A DNA stretch of 64,000 nucleotides from Batkoa obscura (Eukaryota; Entomophthoromycota; Entomophthoromycetes; Entomophthorales; Batkoaceae), in the NCBI GenBank assembly GCA_030770535.1, contig JASVEC010000012.1:806001-870000 (forward strand), given 5' to 3'. Shown here piece after piece: positions 22,382 to 34,229 of this stretch (within the stretch, counting starts at the first letter, position 1; each line of letters begins with the position of its first letter). The notes under the pieces are model-generated. The model saw nothing but the letters and a program-made list of their open reading frames with translations, was not told the origin of the DNA and did not search any database. The position numbers were made by a program, and so were the translations under genes.

Positions 22382-23898
22382 ATTCTATTTTACCTTTTAA
22401 ATTAAATAAATATGTTGGCTTACATAAAAATTGAATTTCTTGGCCAATATTAAATTTATTTACTAAATCATCTACTTATTTTTAATTACTTTATTTAACT
22501 TATTTAATTTATTTACTTTCAAGTAATAAAAGGGTACAACGTAACATAACACTACAAATATCATTGCCTTTTTCTGTTATTAATATCCATTGAATTTCTA
22601 ATAACTATAAAAACAGTAATTTAGATAAAATATTATATTACCTTTATATAATCTATCTTCTACAATTTCTTGCATTTTTTTTAAACAACTTGAACATAAT
22701 AAATCTAATTTATGTAATTCAATACTGTTTAAATAATAATTATTAATAAAACATTAAATTAAATTAACTAAATTTATTTACTTTGTAGTTACTGGAGAAT
22801 AATAATTAGCTTCCGTTCTTTTAATAACTTTATATTTCATATTTAACTTACTTGAAGTCAAATAATTTTTATCTCGACATAAACTATTTTGACAATTATA
22901 TTTTTTAGTGATTCTAAATATTATATTAATATTTTATTGTATTATTATTAATCATTAATTATTAATTATTAATTACATTTTATATCTTTTTTCCCAGATA
23001 CTATTAATAATTCCATTTAAAATTATAAATGGTTCATTTTGTTTATTAAAATAATTACAATGTTCTTTTTTAATTGTACTTGGTGTAAATCTAAATTAAT
23101 AAGTAAAACTTTTATTAAAAAATAAATAATAAAATACAATTCTAAATTAGGTAAATTAAATAATCGTATTTTGATTTCAACCTGTTCAGTTATAATTTTA
23201 AGTGAACAATTGATTATTAATTGTAATAGTTCAAGAGTAATTGTCTTAAATTCATCTTCAACAAGAACTAATTTTGTTGGAAATAAAAGTTCATTCCCAA
23301 TAAGACCTAATAATATGAAATACTATAATTTTAATTATAAATAAAATTACTATTATAATTTAACATATTTAATACATCAATTTCATATTTAATATGATAG
23401 TAATTAATATTTGATTTCATCTATTAAAAAGTATTAATAATTAAAATAAAAGATATTTTGTATTTACTTTTATCTTTAATTGATTAGATTCTTTAATACC
23501 AAGATGAATATCACCCATATGATTCTTTATAATATCTTAAAATATATTAATAATCTTTATCATTATTAAATAATTAATATTACAATTCTTAATACAACCA
23601 TAACGAGTGAAATCTTCTGGATCAATTGGAAAGCGGTGACTATCTTCTGGATGATATCGAATATTAACTTTACTATCAGAAGGTGGTAATTGCTATAAAA
23701 ATGAGTTAAAGTATAAAAAATAAAAAAATAAAAAAATAAAAAAAATAAAATTACTTTTGCGTTATAAGATAAAGGGGTTTTGTAGTTTGTAGTTAATGTA
23801 AGCTGAGAAGATAATTCATTAAATACATTACTTGACTTATCTAATGTTGAAAAGGAATAAAGTGATTTCTCAGAAAATAAATCTGTGTTTTTATCCAT
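19949..23898 (-). CDS. MCMDC2-like MCM-domain protein, right-arm copy (multi-exon)
   Basis: Inverted duplicate of the gene at 8788-12724; the first exon (start 23898) and last exon (stop TAA at 19949-19951) are the same as in the left copy, and all the intervening exon words I checked are present. The span is 13 bp longer, equal to one unit of the intronic minisatellite, so the two copies should encode the same protein. Both genes point inward, toward HIS5 on one side and RFC1 on the other, and their promoters (123 bp inside each arm) are also duplicated. Whether both are transcribed cannot be told from sequence. Family assignment rests on the N-domain, zinc-ribbon and lid motifs described for the left copy. 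Confidence 0.7.
20419..20815 (-). repeat. 13-bp minisatellite, right arm
   Basis: Mirror of 11871-12258 (read here as TTTAATATTATTA). It holds the same single variant unit at about 20726 at an equivalent place, and the array is about one unit longer. Confidence 0.9.
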
Positions 23899-24038
23899 TT
23901 TTATATTGATTAATTGGTATATCGATTCCTTTTTATACTATTTACTATTATTACTACTTTATACAAAATGCATTTATACTATACTACTTATGTTTTAAAA
24001 AGCATTAAAAATATTAAATAAGCTATCGTTAATGAATA

Positions 24039-24144
24039 ATATGAAGGTGTTTTTTTTGCTTCATCACTTTTTTCATTTTTTAAGCGCTATTTGAGTAGAA
24101 AGACTATAAGTAAAATTCTTAAACAAAAAAATACATCCCCGTAT
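24039..24144 (+). mobile_element. MITE family A copy beside the right arm
   Basis: ATATGAAGGTGT ... ATCCCCGTAT with the family interior 'AAGCGCTATTTGAGTAG'. Starts 17 bp after the outer end of the inverted-repeat arm; nothing similar flanks the left arm. Confidence 0.8.
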
Positions 24145-24872
24145 CTTACAATTAAAACGTCGATTTATTATAATATTTATAAAATTCATTATAGCTTAAT
24201 ACTATAAACAATTTATGTTTTGTATTTTTTTATTTATTTTCATATAAAAATTGGCTAATTATTTGAGCTATTGCATATTTGTTAGAACAATCTTATAGTA
24301 AATATACTAACTTTATAAAAAAGAGCGACTAATAGTAACATTTTCAATAATTTTGCTTTGTATTCAAAATACAAGTAAGTCCACTTTTATTTAATAAACT
24401 ATAGCCTCCTTTATATAAAAACCGTTAGCTACTTTCTATTAGTTTTCCTATTCTTAAGTATCCCATATGATTATATAAAAGCACTTTGCCTATTCAAAAC
24501 ACTTAAATTCTTTTTTTGAATTCCATTAGCATGATATATTACAATAACGATACATTTAACCAACATGATAGGCTTATTTATTTATGAGTTACACATTAGC
24601 CCCTTTACTAAAACATAGGCTCGATAAATTATACAATTACAATAACCAACGTGAACAAGCTGTTGAAATAATATAACTTACTATGATAAGGAAAGAAATT
24701 TGCAATGATGATTACTGTCAACTATGTACATAGATTTCGGCAGAAGCTATTATATAAATATTTTATGTTTTATTAATTTATACAGTAAGATGAGAAATTA
24801 TAGTTTAACATGATTTTTATAATGACAAGATACAATATAAACCTAACTAAAGTAAAAATAGATAACATTTTA
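24145..24872. other. Intergenic, no gene seen
   Basis: AT-rich spacer downstream of the fourth paralogue. No coding frame or RNA gene recognised. Confidence 0.5.
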
Positions 24873-25550
24873 TTAAAATTTTAACCTTAAAGGGGAAGGA
24901 TTAAAATAATTAATAATAGATGATCTTTGAGATATAATATGACCCAACATAAATACAATTAAACCTTCAGGTAAATCTAAAATAGTATTAATACTATCAA
25001 TTGTAACTTTAGCCACTTCTTTCAATTTCATAAAATCGAATTTAACTGTGCCTAAAATCTGTTTACTTTCCACTACAATTAGTTTCCAATCATTCATACT
25101 ATTAGTAGCATCTAACAACAGAAGTACAGTTTCATTATTCGATATAAATTCTATCATAAACCATTTACCATCTCCAGTTTCCATACAGATAGTATGATAA
25201 TCCAAATTATCAAAATACTTCCAATTACAAATAGAAATAGACCACATCAATTTTTGTCTTGTCGATATATTACTACGAAGAGTAGCCACAGTTCCAACGC
25301 CGCCTAATGATAGAGTAGAGTGTTTGTAAGTTTTACTAATACAATTTAATTCTTTAATCGAATTTTCAAAACTTTCTCGGATGATTATATGGTTTAAATT
25401 AAATATACTCTTTGAGGTGAAGTCATATTGACTTTCTTTAATTTCAATGGGGCGGTATAAATAAATCAAAGTACCAGTGGAAAATCTCTTTCTGTCCTGT
25501 CTATCCACTTTATTAATGTTACACTTTGGAAATAATATGCTTAAAAACAT
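24873..25550 (-). CDS. Paralogous beta-rich protein, copy 4 (most diverged)
   Basis: Single-exon gene, 225 residues, a distant member of the family at 320, 2270 and 4190. Shared landmarks: a Leu/Ile-rich start, 'STGTLIYLYRP' against 'STLIPYSNW', 'HIIIRESFENSIKELNCISK' against 'YLLIKRVCGGDIKNLKFKGK', 'KLMWSISI', 'METGDGKWFMIEF', 'NDWKLIVVESK', and the helix 'LPEGLIVFMLGHIISQRSS'. The central GGVGTVATL insertion is unlike the others. A TATAAAGT-type box lies about 40 bp upstream. On the opposite strand and 20 kb from the cluster, outside the inverted repeat, so it was dispersed rather than copied with the arms. Function unknown. Confidence 0.75.
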   Translation of the reverse strand: MFLSILFPKCNINKVDRQDRKRFSTGTLIYLYRPIEIKESQYDFTSKSIFNLNHIIIRESFENSIKELNCISKTYKHSTLSLGGVGTVATLRSNISTRQKLMWSISICNWKYFDNLDYHTICMETGDGKWFMIEFISNNETVLLLLDATNSMNDWKLIVVESKQILGTVKFDFMKLKEVAKVTIDSINTILDLPEGLIVFMLGHIISQRSSIINYFNPSPLRLKF

Positions 25551-26520
25551 GGTTTATTCTTTTCTTTAAAATATTTATTCTTTTTTATACTTTATATACT
25601 TTAAATCACGCGAATAATTAATAATATAAAAGCCTTCTTAATTTATTAGGGGTATTTAATGTCCATATTAATACACTTTTGTACTTAGTTAGTAGTTAAT
25701 GTTCGGTGAGTTAACAATTAAGTCAACGTTTTAAAAGTCAACTTTAAATTAGTAAAAGTTTTAACAACTTTAAAACATATTCATTACTTCGATCGTACCT
25801 TTAAGCTTAAAACTAGTTAGAAATGTGGCAACAAAGGGTGTCATTTATAGCATTAAACTTATTCTATTTGTATACTATATTTTATTCTAGTCTTATGTAG
25901 AATAGGGTTGCTTTAATCACTTTTAATAAGTGATCTTCAATTCTGCTATTATTTCTTACACCTGTAAATTCAAATGTACACTAAAAACTGTTCATTTAAG
26001 ACTAAAATTTTGAGTTTCAGGTTTCAAATTAGTGAAATTATAAACTATTATTTATGAAAAATATCGCCAACCAACGCACATTCAAACTTAAACAAACTTT
26101 AATAGATGTTTTTGCTAATGCTATTTTTAAACTGTTTTGCATAGCTACGTTATTTTAGCTTTAAAACAGAAATTAATAAGTTAAAACAATTATCATTTAA
26201 TCTAATAATATCAGTATAGTGAAAATAAGCTAACATAAAAAGCTACAAGCTTTTAAAAATAAAATCTAAATAAAGAACTATTATGCTATAATTTTGAACT
26301 ACACACTAACTAGTTTACTATTATAAGAATATTCTATTGATATTATCAAAAGTAAAAGCCTGCTATTACTTTTTGTAGGATGACGTTGTCAGCTTACAAT
26401 GAAATATAATCACGGGTCTTTTAAAAATAAAGCTATTTGAGTACACATATCTTATATTATAACTTAGAAAATCTAGCCCATAAACAGAAATATATAAAAT
26501 AACTTATGCTTTATTATTTC
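25551..26520. other. Intergenic, no gene seen
   Basis: AT-rich spacer upstream of copy 4 and downstream of the CREG-like gene; no coding or repeat structure recognised apart from the putative TATA region at about 25589-25600. Confidence 0.5.
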
Positions 26521-27192
26521 TTATAACAACATTGGAAGCGACAAATGCATATAATATAAAAATAAAATGATAACAATTAACCCTACGCCACCAAATAAAC
26601 ACCTATGGATGAGCACAGCATTTTCTTTTAATATACTTGTATCAACGTTCTTATATTGCAACAATGGAATGTCTCCAATATAATGCGAGTTGCCAAACCC
26701 ACCAACCCAATAAATAGACTGAACTTTAATACGATAAAACTGAAAGTCTTTCCAGCCCAACCAAAACTTAGTATCGCTATGTTTTTTCAAAAACCCTTGT
26801 TTTGCTAATTCAATTAACTCTCCTTCCAATGGTGCTATTTCTCCCATTAAGCAAAACCTACTGTTTCCCATAATTTTAGTACCCCCAGGTTCACGGACTG
26901 TAAAAGCTACTTTGGGATTAGAACTGAAGTTATGATAGCTTTTTTGCATGGTCGATACCAACAATACAGGATCTCCATAAGTTTCATTGAGATCAATATA
27001 GTAGTCGAAGATGCAAAATGGGTAACCGGATAAATTATTGCCTGCTTCTAGTTTCTCAGGATTGTGATGACCGCCCTGTTGTGGTGATGGATTATAAATA
27101 GTGGATAATGTCCCGATCCCTTCTTGTCGTAATAGTTTTCTTGCTGCTATTCCTGCTTCGCTGGAGTTGCTTTCAAGTGTGTTGAAGGTCAT
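26521..27192 (-). CDS. CREG-like / PNP-oxidase-fold protein with C-terminal membrane anchor
   Basis: Single-exon gene, 223 residues. The body has the FMN-binding split-barrel layout of CREG and pyridoxamine-phosphate-oxidase-like proteins: 'AARKLLRQEGIGTLSTI', 'GYPFCIFDYYIDLNETYGDP', 'LLVSTMQKSYHNFSSNPKVA' (strand plus the typical T-x-x-x-N-x-x-x-N-P pattern), 'CLMGEIAPLEGELIELAKQG', 'KHSDTKFWLGWKDFQFYRIK' and 'SIYWVGGFGNSHYIG'. The last ~25 residues ('GGVGLIVIILFLYYMHLSL') form a single hydrophobic segment, so the protein is probably tail-anchored, unlike the secreted animal CREG1. No N-terminal signal peptide. Enzymatic activity, if any, is unknown; CREG proteins often lack oxidase activity. 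Confidence 0.85.
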   Translation of the reverse strand: MTFNTLESNSSEAGIAARKLLRQEGIGTLSTIYNPSPQQGGHHNPEKLEAGNNLSGYPFCIFDYYIDLNETYGDPVLLVSTMQKSYHNFSSNPKVAFTVREPGGTKIMGNSRFCLMGEIAPLEGELIELAKQGFLKKHSDTKFWLGWKDFQFYRIKVQSIYWVGGFGNSHYIGDIPLLQYKNVDTSILKENAVLIHRCLFGGVGLIVIILFLYYMHLSLPMLL

Positions 27193-29522
27193 TTTGAAAA
27201 TAAAGTTAAATTAAAAAGTACAATCTGATTTTTGTGGCCTTAATCTGATCTAGTTTTTGGATTTTAGGTCACTTTTTGCAGTTTAAGTGACTGCAATTTG
27301 ATTCCTGTTTTTATCATGGGCTAAAATGTTGGATATTAAAAATTAAGTGGATTTCTAGGATTTTGGAATGGGCAATTTGTTGGAGTTGAACTTGGAACTT
27401 TAGAATTTTAAAGTCTTATTTAATGGACAAGTCAAACTCTATCAAAAAATTTGGTAGAAGTTAAAGTTGTCCAATTAAAATTCATTTGATGCCAAATAAA
27501 CTTTTATGCTATAAAAGTGCAAATAAATTTTCATTACATAAAATACATAGCACTAGCTTTAACCTAGCCTTAAGGTTAGCTCTAATACTAAAATAATATC
27601 ATTTTTAAGATTCACTAGTAAATACTTTGTTAATGACTTTAATGTTTCCTTACCAGAATTATATTGATCCCACCATTTTTAAAAAACATTGAACCTGAAG
27701 GCAAATATTTGTTATAAAAACTAAAATGAAATATAAGGTAATCTTTAAAGCAACTTAAGCTTTTTTGATGAAAAATCCAGTAATGGTAGTAAATTGTAAC
27801 TAGAAAAATTGCTAGTTTTAAAATAATGCTTTACAGTGTTTAAAGATGCTGATGGTGAAGCTTACAATTCATTAAAAAAAATTAGACTAAAATTTAATTT
27901 GAAAATCAATCAAAGTTCAAGCTAAATATTGCACCATATTTTATAATATAGCTAGCAGCAGATTTAAATAAACATACTTAATACGAATAGACAAATCTTA
28001 TTTTAGTTTATTATGTAAGAAATTTAATTTTTAAGCATTATAAATATCAATGCAAATTAAGTTATTTTTTTAATTATTAGGTTAAAAAATTTATTGAAAA
28101 AATTGTTACTAAAATTCCACTTATTTTCATCAGCAGCATATCTAAACACTATACAATATGAATACCTCTAGTTTTTATTAATGCAATCATTCCTAACTAA
28201 AATATTATAATAACTAAAGGATTTTTTATGGCGGATAATTGCCACTAAAATAAGAGTGAAAATCCTAAACATATTTTTAGCTTTAGAGTTATTTGTATAG
28301 CTGATGTCTTATCTTTTATTTAAAACAATGCAACACTTTTAGCTGATATCATTTTACAGCACTTTCTTCAAGAATCTTGAATGAACTTGAAAAATTTACA
28401 AGTATATATTGTTAGTGGAAAATTATCTCAACGTTAATTTGAATGAAAAGAGATTTTATGGCATCTTGGTTTGTTTTCTTTTGGTGTCCAGTATTAGGTT
28501 ATTTAAATAAACTACATTGTTTTGTATGGTAACAAATTAAATACAAATCACTGATACCAAAAGATAATTAAAGGTTCATGATTATGCATAATATCAGTAT
28601 TTTTAGACAAAAATATTATTGAAATAAACGTTATAAAAAAGCTATATGACAATGAAGCCAAGGTTAGTTTATTTCAACAACATTTACTGATATAAGCATT
28701 TATTAACACTTTAAAATTCATTTAAGTATATTTAATTTTTATAGGATACATACAAACTTCAATTACTCATATACAATAGACATTTGAAATTTATGATAAT
28801 CTGTTAATAATTTCAAATAATCAGCATAAATTTAATTGTCAAACTTTATTGAACTTATTATTTGAATTGTTAATAGCGTTTTTCTATTCCGTATAATTTT
28901 TCCACTACTTTTCTTCACTAAGTCGGACTAAATTTTGTTCCTGTTAGAGCGCCACCAGTTAATTAATCTGACTTGATTCTGTATAAAACGTCCACTGTTT
29001 TTATTTCAACAATTAACAATATAATATTAACTCCTTGTTAATATTGTGTTTAAAATTTAATTTATTTCCTTTGTTTAATAATATGTAAGTTTAGATGCTA
29101 ATTTTTAATGTTGTAAACCTGCTTAAAAAAATAATTAATTAGTAAAAACCCAAAGATAAAATAATGTATTAGGTAGATTCGCCAAGTAAAGAATTTTTTT
29201 TGATTTTGTGGTTAATATGATCGAATGCTTGCTCATTTTAATTATCATTAGATAAAAGTTTGTCTACAATTAGATCCAACCATAAATTAAGTTAATGAAA
29301 TATTATTGGAAGGCCCCTGGTTAGCCGAAAAAAAACAATCTATTTATATTCTGATATTAATTAAGCAAGAACATCTATCATAATTGGCTATATATTTGCA
29401 TCTCCTATTATTATTATTAAAAAGATTAATAAATTAAAAATAATTTCTATGGAGAACATTCTTATTCAAAAAGGGATATAACCACAAATTGAACGAAAGC
29501 TTTTTTAGTTATCTATTTCAAA
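27193..29522. other. 2.3-kb intergenic region, no gene seen
   Basis: AT-rich throughout. A weak direct repeat (GTATAATTTTTCCACTACTT near 28885 and GTATAAAACGTCCACTGTTT near 28980) is the only structure noted. No coding frame or RNA gene recognised. Confidence 0.5.
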
Positions 29523-30739
29523 ATGAAAAGTACTTTAGTTAATTTGTTAATCGGTGTCCTTGCTATAGGATATGTTCAATGTAATTTTTTACATCATGTT
29601 ATCATTACTTTTATTAATTATATTTAGCTGATTGTAGCGACGATGTGAACATTGAAAAACAAGGCGACTTGAAATCATTATCTGGCTGTTCCACTTATAG
29701 TGGTAAAATTACTTTTAAAAATGCCGGTATTTCGGAAGTTAGCTTCTCTGACCTTGAAAAGTTAGAAGGTGAGCTTAATATCTCTGGAGACAAAGCCATT
29801 TCTGGTATTAGCTTCCCAAAGCTTAAAACTGCCAATAAAATTACCATTGCTAATTTAACTGGACTTGGAAAACTCGACTTCCCTAAACTTAATGAGGTAA
29901 CAGAGTTAATTTTGCAAGATTTGACTCCACTCCAACAATTAACTTTTAACGGTGGCTTAAGTAAAGTTGGAAAGTTTGAAATTTCCAGAACTCAATTAAC
30001 CAAGGTCGATGGTTTATCTTTTGAATCTGTTGACTCAGTTAAAGTATTTTCAAACGTTAATCTTCAAGAGATCAACTTTCCTAAATTAAAGCAAACTAAA
30101 GGTGAAGTTCGATTTGAAGCCAACAATGTTGCAGCCAAAATTCAAGCTCTTAAACTTGAAACTGTTGGCGGTGATGTTTATTACACTAATTCAAGTGTAT
30201 TCTCTGCTCCAGAAATCAAAGAAGTTAAAGGCCTTGTACACATTGCAGGTTGCTCCGATACTAAATTTGAGTTCAAAAAGCTTGAAAAAATTGGGAAAGG
30301 TTTAACTCTTACTACTAATCTTAAACTTAAGGAGGCTTTATTCCCTGTCCTCGCAGAACTTGCTCATGATGGTATATTGGTTGTCAACAATACTAATTTA
30401 AAGGCATTGAACATCAAGAGTCTTGAAAAAGTAGCTGGAGGTTTTGAAATTAAAAACCCAAGTATTGCTAAGTTAGACTTAAGTAGCCAAATCTCTATTG
30501 ATGGTGCCATTTATGTCTTTGCAAACTTGACTTGTGAAGGAGATTTTTATGAGAGAATTAGTGGCCATGCATCTGGTTCAATTAACTGTACAAACTCTAA
30601 CGGAAATGGTGATCTCAAATTAAACGATACCGACTCAAGCAGCAAAGATTCCAAAGATAGTGCTTCATCTTTAACTTTGATTGAATTCTCATCATTTGTC
30701 CCTTTATTAGCTTTGTTTGCTGGATTTTATTTACTCTAA
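29523..30739 (+). CDS. Ecm33/Sps2-family GPI-anchored cell-wall protein
   Basis: Two exons: 29523-29580 and 29628-30739, joined by a 47-bp GT..AG intron; about 389 residues. Exon 1 encodes a signal peptide 'MKSTLVNLLIGVLAIGYVQ'. The mature protein begins 'SDCSDDVNIEKQGDLKSLSG' and has receptor-L-like leucine-rich repeats with the family cadence ('GISEVSFSDLEKLEGELNIS', 'ISGISFPKLKTANKITIANL', 'LQEINFPKLKQTKGEV'), as in fungal Ecm33, Pst1 and Sps2. It ends in a Ser/Asp-rich stretch ('DTDSSSKDSKDSASS') and a hydrophobic tail ('FVPLLALFAGFYLL'), the signature of a GPI-attachment signal. Expected at the plasma membrane or cell wall, where family members support wall integrity. Predicted N-glycosylation sites include 'NLT' and 'NCTNS'. 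Confidence 0.92.
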
Positions 30740-31002
30740 TTATTACCTAATAAAATTGCATTTTCTACTATATACCAGGTTTATAAACATGTCCATAAAT
30801 AGATTAAAGTGTCATTACTAATATTCTGATTATTTTAGATAGGATATTAAATATAATTGTTTCAAAAATAAAATATTTATTGGGTTTTAACATAAGTTAA
30901 CGATATTAAAGTTTGATTATTAATGTTTTATTAAAATTAATTATATTACTATTTACCCAAGCGAAAAAAGATATAGCTTTTAGAAGGAGAGGCCAAATAG
31001 AA

Positions 31003-31600
31003 TTATAAACTAAAGTATGTAGCCATAAAAGAGATGGTAGCGAAGGAAGCTAATGAATATGAAACGAAAATTGGGGAAGAATCAGATCCTGCAAGTTCTC
31101 TTCTTTGTTCATCTCTGTCCTTAGTTTTATTTGTATTCTCTTTCTCTTTCTTTTCATTATCTTTTTCGGTAGTTTTACATTTATTATTTTTATTTGCATT
31201 AGGTTCACATACATAGAGATCAGTCTCACATTTTTCAGCACAAGTTGGGTTGGACTCTCCACATTTATCTTTACATTCATAATGCTTAATATTACAAGTT
31301 GCAAAATGAGCACTAAAGGTAGTATCTAATAAAGTTTAATGGCTTAAAGCTAAAATTAAAAAAATAATTACTTGCTACTGGTGGAACATATCCGGATTCA
31401 CAAAGACATGTATATGCAAGAGTATTTGACTCACATTCATTCTTTTTAGGGTCTGACTTATCTTGGCAGTAACACGCAGTTACACAATCTTGCTGAGTTT
31501 CTACACAAATCTGTTCACGTTGTGACTCATCATAAACAATAGCATTAGTAAATGAAGCAACAGCTAAAGCAGTGGCAAGGAGAGTAGAAGAGAATTTCAT
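31003..31600 (-). CDS. Secreted Cys-rich DUF7707-like protein, GPI-anchored
   Basis: Two exons: 31372-31600 and 31003-31325, with a 46-bp intron (GTAATT..ATTAG) that keeps the frame. The signal peptide is 'MKFSSTLLATALAVASFTNA'. The mature part has paired cysteines: 'ICVETQQDCVTACYC', 'NECESNTLAYTCLCESGYVP', 'FATCNIKHYECKDKCGESNP', 'TCAEKCETDLYVC'. This C..C..CxC / L-x-Y-x-C-x-C-x-x-G pattern is that of the fungal secreted DUF7707 family. A Lys/Glu/Asn-rich low-complexity segment follows, then a small-residue site 'LAGSDSS' and a hydrophobic end, 'YSLASFATISFMAT', typical of GPI anchoring. Biochemical role unknown; family members are surface or wall proteins. Divergent from ALG11. Confidence 0.75.
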
Positions 31601-32238
31601 TAAAAATTATTGTGATAAAAAGTGAAAAGTGAAAAGTGAAAAGATTAATTATAGTTTATAAGAGTTGCAGTAGTAGGAATAGCTTTACCACTTTAGGTGA
31701 ATTCTTAGTCTCTTCAACTTTAATTATTCCGTAAACCTGGTAACTTTATTTTCATTCAAGAACTTTAGGTGTTTATAGCCAATAATAGCCTGATTTTAAA
31801 AGTGGCATCAACCAATGAATAGCCGAAAAAGATTACCACAACTAAATTTGAGCTCTGCTATTTTTAGACCTATGATTGTATTTACCACTTAATTTCATGT
31901 GTAATTAAATTTCTCACTTTTAAATTGCTATTAATTATATTAAAACTATAATTTTATGGTTTGTAAATAAATAAACATATCATGTACGATGCTGTCGTTA
32001 ATAAAATAATATTATTACAAGTATGTTTTGTAAACTTTATCCCATTATATAACTCTTTTAGTTTTTTTAAATCAAAAATCTATTAGAATAAGCGTAAGCC
32101 TTATTTTTACCTTTTTTATCTTTTTTTATTTTTTATCAAAATCCAAAACAATTCATAATTAAGATACACCTTGATTTTAGATATAACTTTTATTGAAGCA
32201 AAACAGAATATATAAAAAATCGAGCTCAATCAATTTCA
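31601..32238. other. Divergent intergenic region
   Basis: Shared upstream region of the DUF7707-like gene and ALG11. Contains a short direct repeat (AAAGTGAAAAGTG ..) just upstream of the former (about 31618-31642). No other feature seen. Confidence 0.5.
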
Positions 32239-32610
32239 ATGATTAATACCCTCTTATTACTGCCCTATATAATACCAGTATTATTAGCGCCCTATGTCCT
32301 TTACCTTAAATTAAAAAAATATGTAAGAAAAGGTTTTATTGAAAATAGAAGAGTTATATTGCAAAATACAAAACCAAATATTGAACAGTTACCCCCTTTT
32401 ATTCTTGGTTACTTTCATCCTTTTTGGTAATTTATTTCTTTATTTCTTTAATTATTATTAATTATTAGTAATGATGGCGGTGGCGGTGAAAGAGTTCTTT
32501 GGGCTATAGTAGAAGCATTACAAAATAAATATCCAAATTTGGTACATGTGATTTATACTGGAGATGATATTGAAAGAGAAGAATTGGTTGAAAAAGTTAA
32601 GGTAAATAAC

Positions 32611-32641
<31 letters not shown>

Positions 32642-34181
32642 TATTGTGTCCTTATATTTTAATACTTAGACTAACTTTAATATAAAAATTAATGTTGATA
32701 CTCTATATTTAATTCATTTAACTAAAAGAAATTGGGTGGAGGCTAAAAAGTATTTATTTTAACAAACACAGCAATCATATATTTACTTCATTTTTAGCTA
32801 CCCAAGGTTCACAATGTTGCTCCAAAGTTTAGCAAGCACAGTGTTAGGATGGGAAGCTATGTCCAAGCTTATTCCGGACCTCTTTTTTGGTATTATTGAG
32901 TATGTTTTTGTATTTTTTGCTTACACTATTTTAATTAGATACTATGGGCTATGCCTTCACCTATCCGTTAGTTTCAAACTTAGTCGACTGTAAAATTGCA
33001 GCATATGTACATTACCCAACCATTAGGTATTTGTTAATATAAATATAAATATGAATACAAGTATAAATTATTTATTTAGTACGGATATGATAAGTTCAAT
33101 TCAACAAAGAGATGACGATGTGGTTAATAATTCTTCAACTATTTCAAATAGCAGCGTATTATCCAACTTAAAATTAATGTAAGTTTTTTAAATGTACTAT
33201 CACAAATATTAAATTTACTAGTTATTACAAATTTTTTGCATTTTTATACTCATGGTGCGGCTCTTTTTCTAACTTGACTATGGTATTTTTATTAGATGTA
33301 AGTAGATAAAATATAACATATTTAATAGGTAAATTCATCTTGGACTAAAGGTCATATTGATACTTTATGGGGAATTCAATCAAATATTTTGTATCCACCA
33401 TGCTCTACTATGGAATTTAATCAATTAGGTTTAAAAGATAGAAATCCAAATATTATATCTATCGCACAATTTAGGTAAAACATATATATCGTTAAATTGT
33501 AATTATTAACAGCTTCGATTACATTATAGGCCAGAAAAAAATCAAATATTACAAATATTGGCAATCAAAGATTTATATAATAAAAATAAAAAATATTTTG
33601 CTGATGGTTGGGGAAACAGAAAGAACAGGAAAGTTCAATTAAATATAATTGGAAGTGTAAGGAATGAAGAAGACTTAGAAAGATATCAACAACTTGAAGA
33701 TAAAATTGATGAATTCGGTTTATCACATATTATTCAATTAAGAAAGAACTTACAATTTAGTGAATTAAAATCTTTATTGAGTGATTCAGTCATTGGCTTA
33801 CACTCTATGAAAATGGAACATTTTGGTATCAACGTTGTAGAGCTATTAGCTGCCGGTACTATTCCTATTGCGCATAATTCTGGTGGTCCAAAGATGGATA
33901 TCATTAACAACCAAAATAAGGAGGATTATGGTATTTATTTTATTTCTTATATTGTTTATAAGTTTATAAGTTTATTTTTTTCAATAGATTATTGTGGATT
34001 TTTAGCTGATAGTGCTGAACAGTACTCAACTTATATTCAACAAGTATTAGAATTATATGATAGCGACTATGACCAGTTTTTGGAGAATCAAAAGCTAAAT
34101 CAAAAAGCATCAAACTATTTTTCAGCAGAAAAAATTAGTACTAGTTTATATAATTATATAGATCCTTTTTTAAGTCATTAA
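32239..34181 (+). CDS. ALG11: ALG11 alpha-1,2-mannosyltransferase
   Basis: ER enzyme that adds the fourth and fifth mannoses to the dolichol-linked N-glycan precursor on the cytosolic face. About nine exons. Exon 1 (32239-32426) encodes an N-terminal membrane helix ('[20 protein letters not shown]') and ends in 'LGYFHPF'; splicing restores the conserved '[15 protein letters not shown]'. Later blocks: '[11 protein letters not shown]', '[20 protein letters not shown]', '[12 protein letters not shown]', '[20 protein letters not shown]', '[10 protein letters not shown]', '[13 protein letters not shown]', '[13 protein letters not shown]', '[18 protein letters not shown]', and the GT4-family EX7E motif in '[15 protein letters not shown]', then '[12 protein letters not shown]' and '[11 protein letters not shown]'. 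Its stop is 48 bp from the 3' end of the convergent ECO1 gene. Confidence 0.94.
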
Positions 34182-34229
34182 GAATTTAATAAATAAATTG
34201 GTTTTTATATCTGTCTTTATATTTTATTT

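Larger units (their letters stand above)
19882..24021 (-). repeat. Right arm of ~4.1-kb inverted repeat
   Basis: Reverse complement of 8665-12783. It is 21 bp longer than the left arm, accounted for by 13 bp in the minisatellite intron and 8 bp in the AT-rich inner tail. The outer edge at 24021 is followed 17 bp later by a family-A MITE. Contains the second MCMDC2-like gene. Confidence 0.9.

Noticed and set aside
31050-31329. Three overlapping open frames around the DUF7707-like gene
   Set aside because: They are other frames of its second exon; the spliced minus-strand model accounts for the cysteine pattern and the GPI tail.
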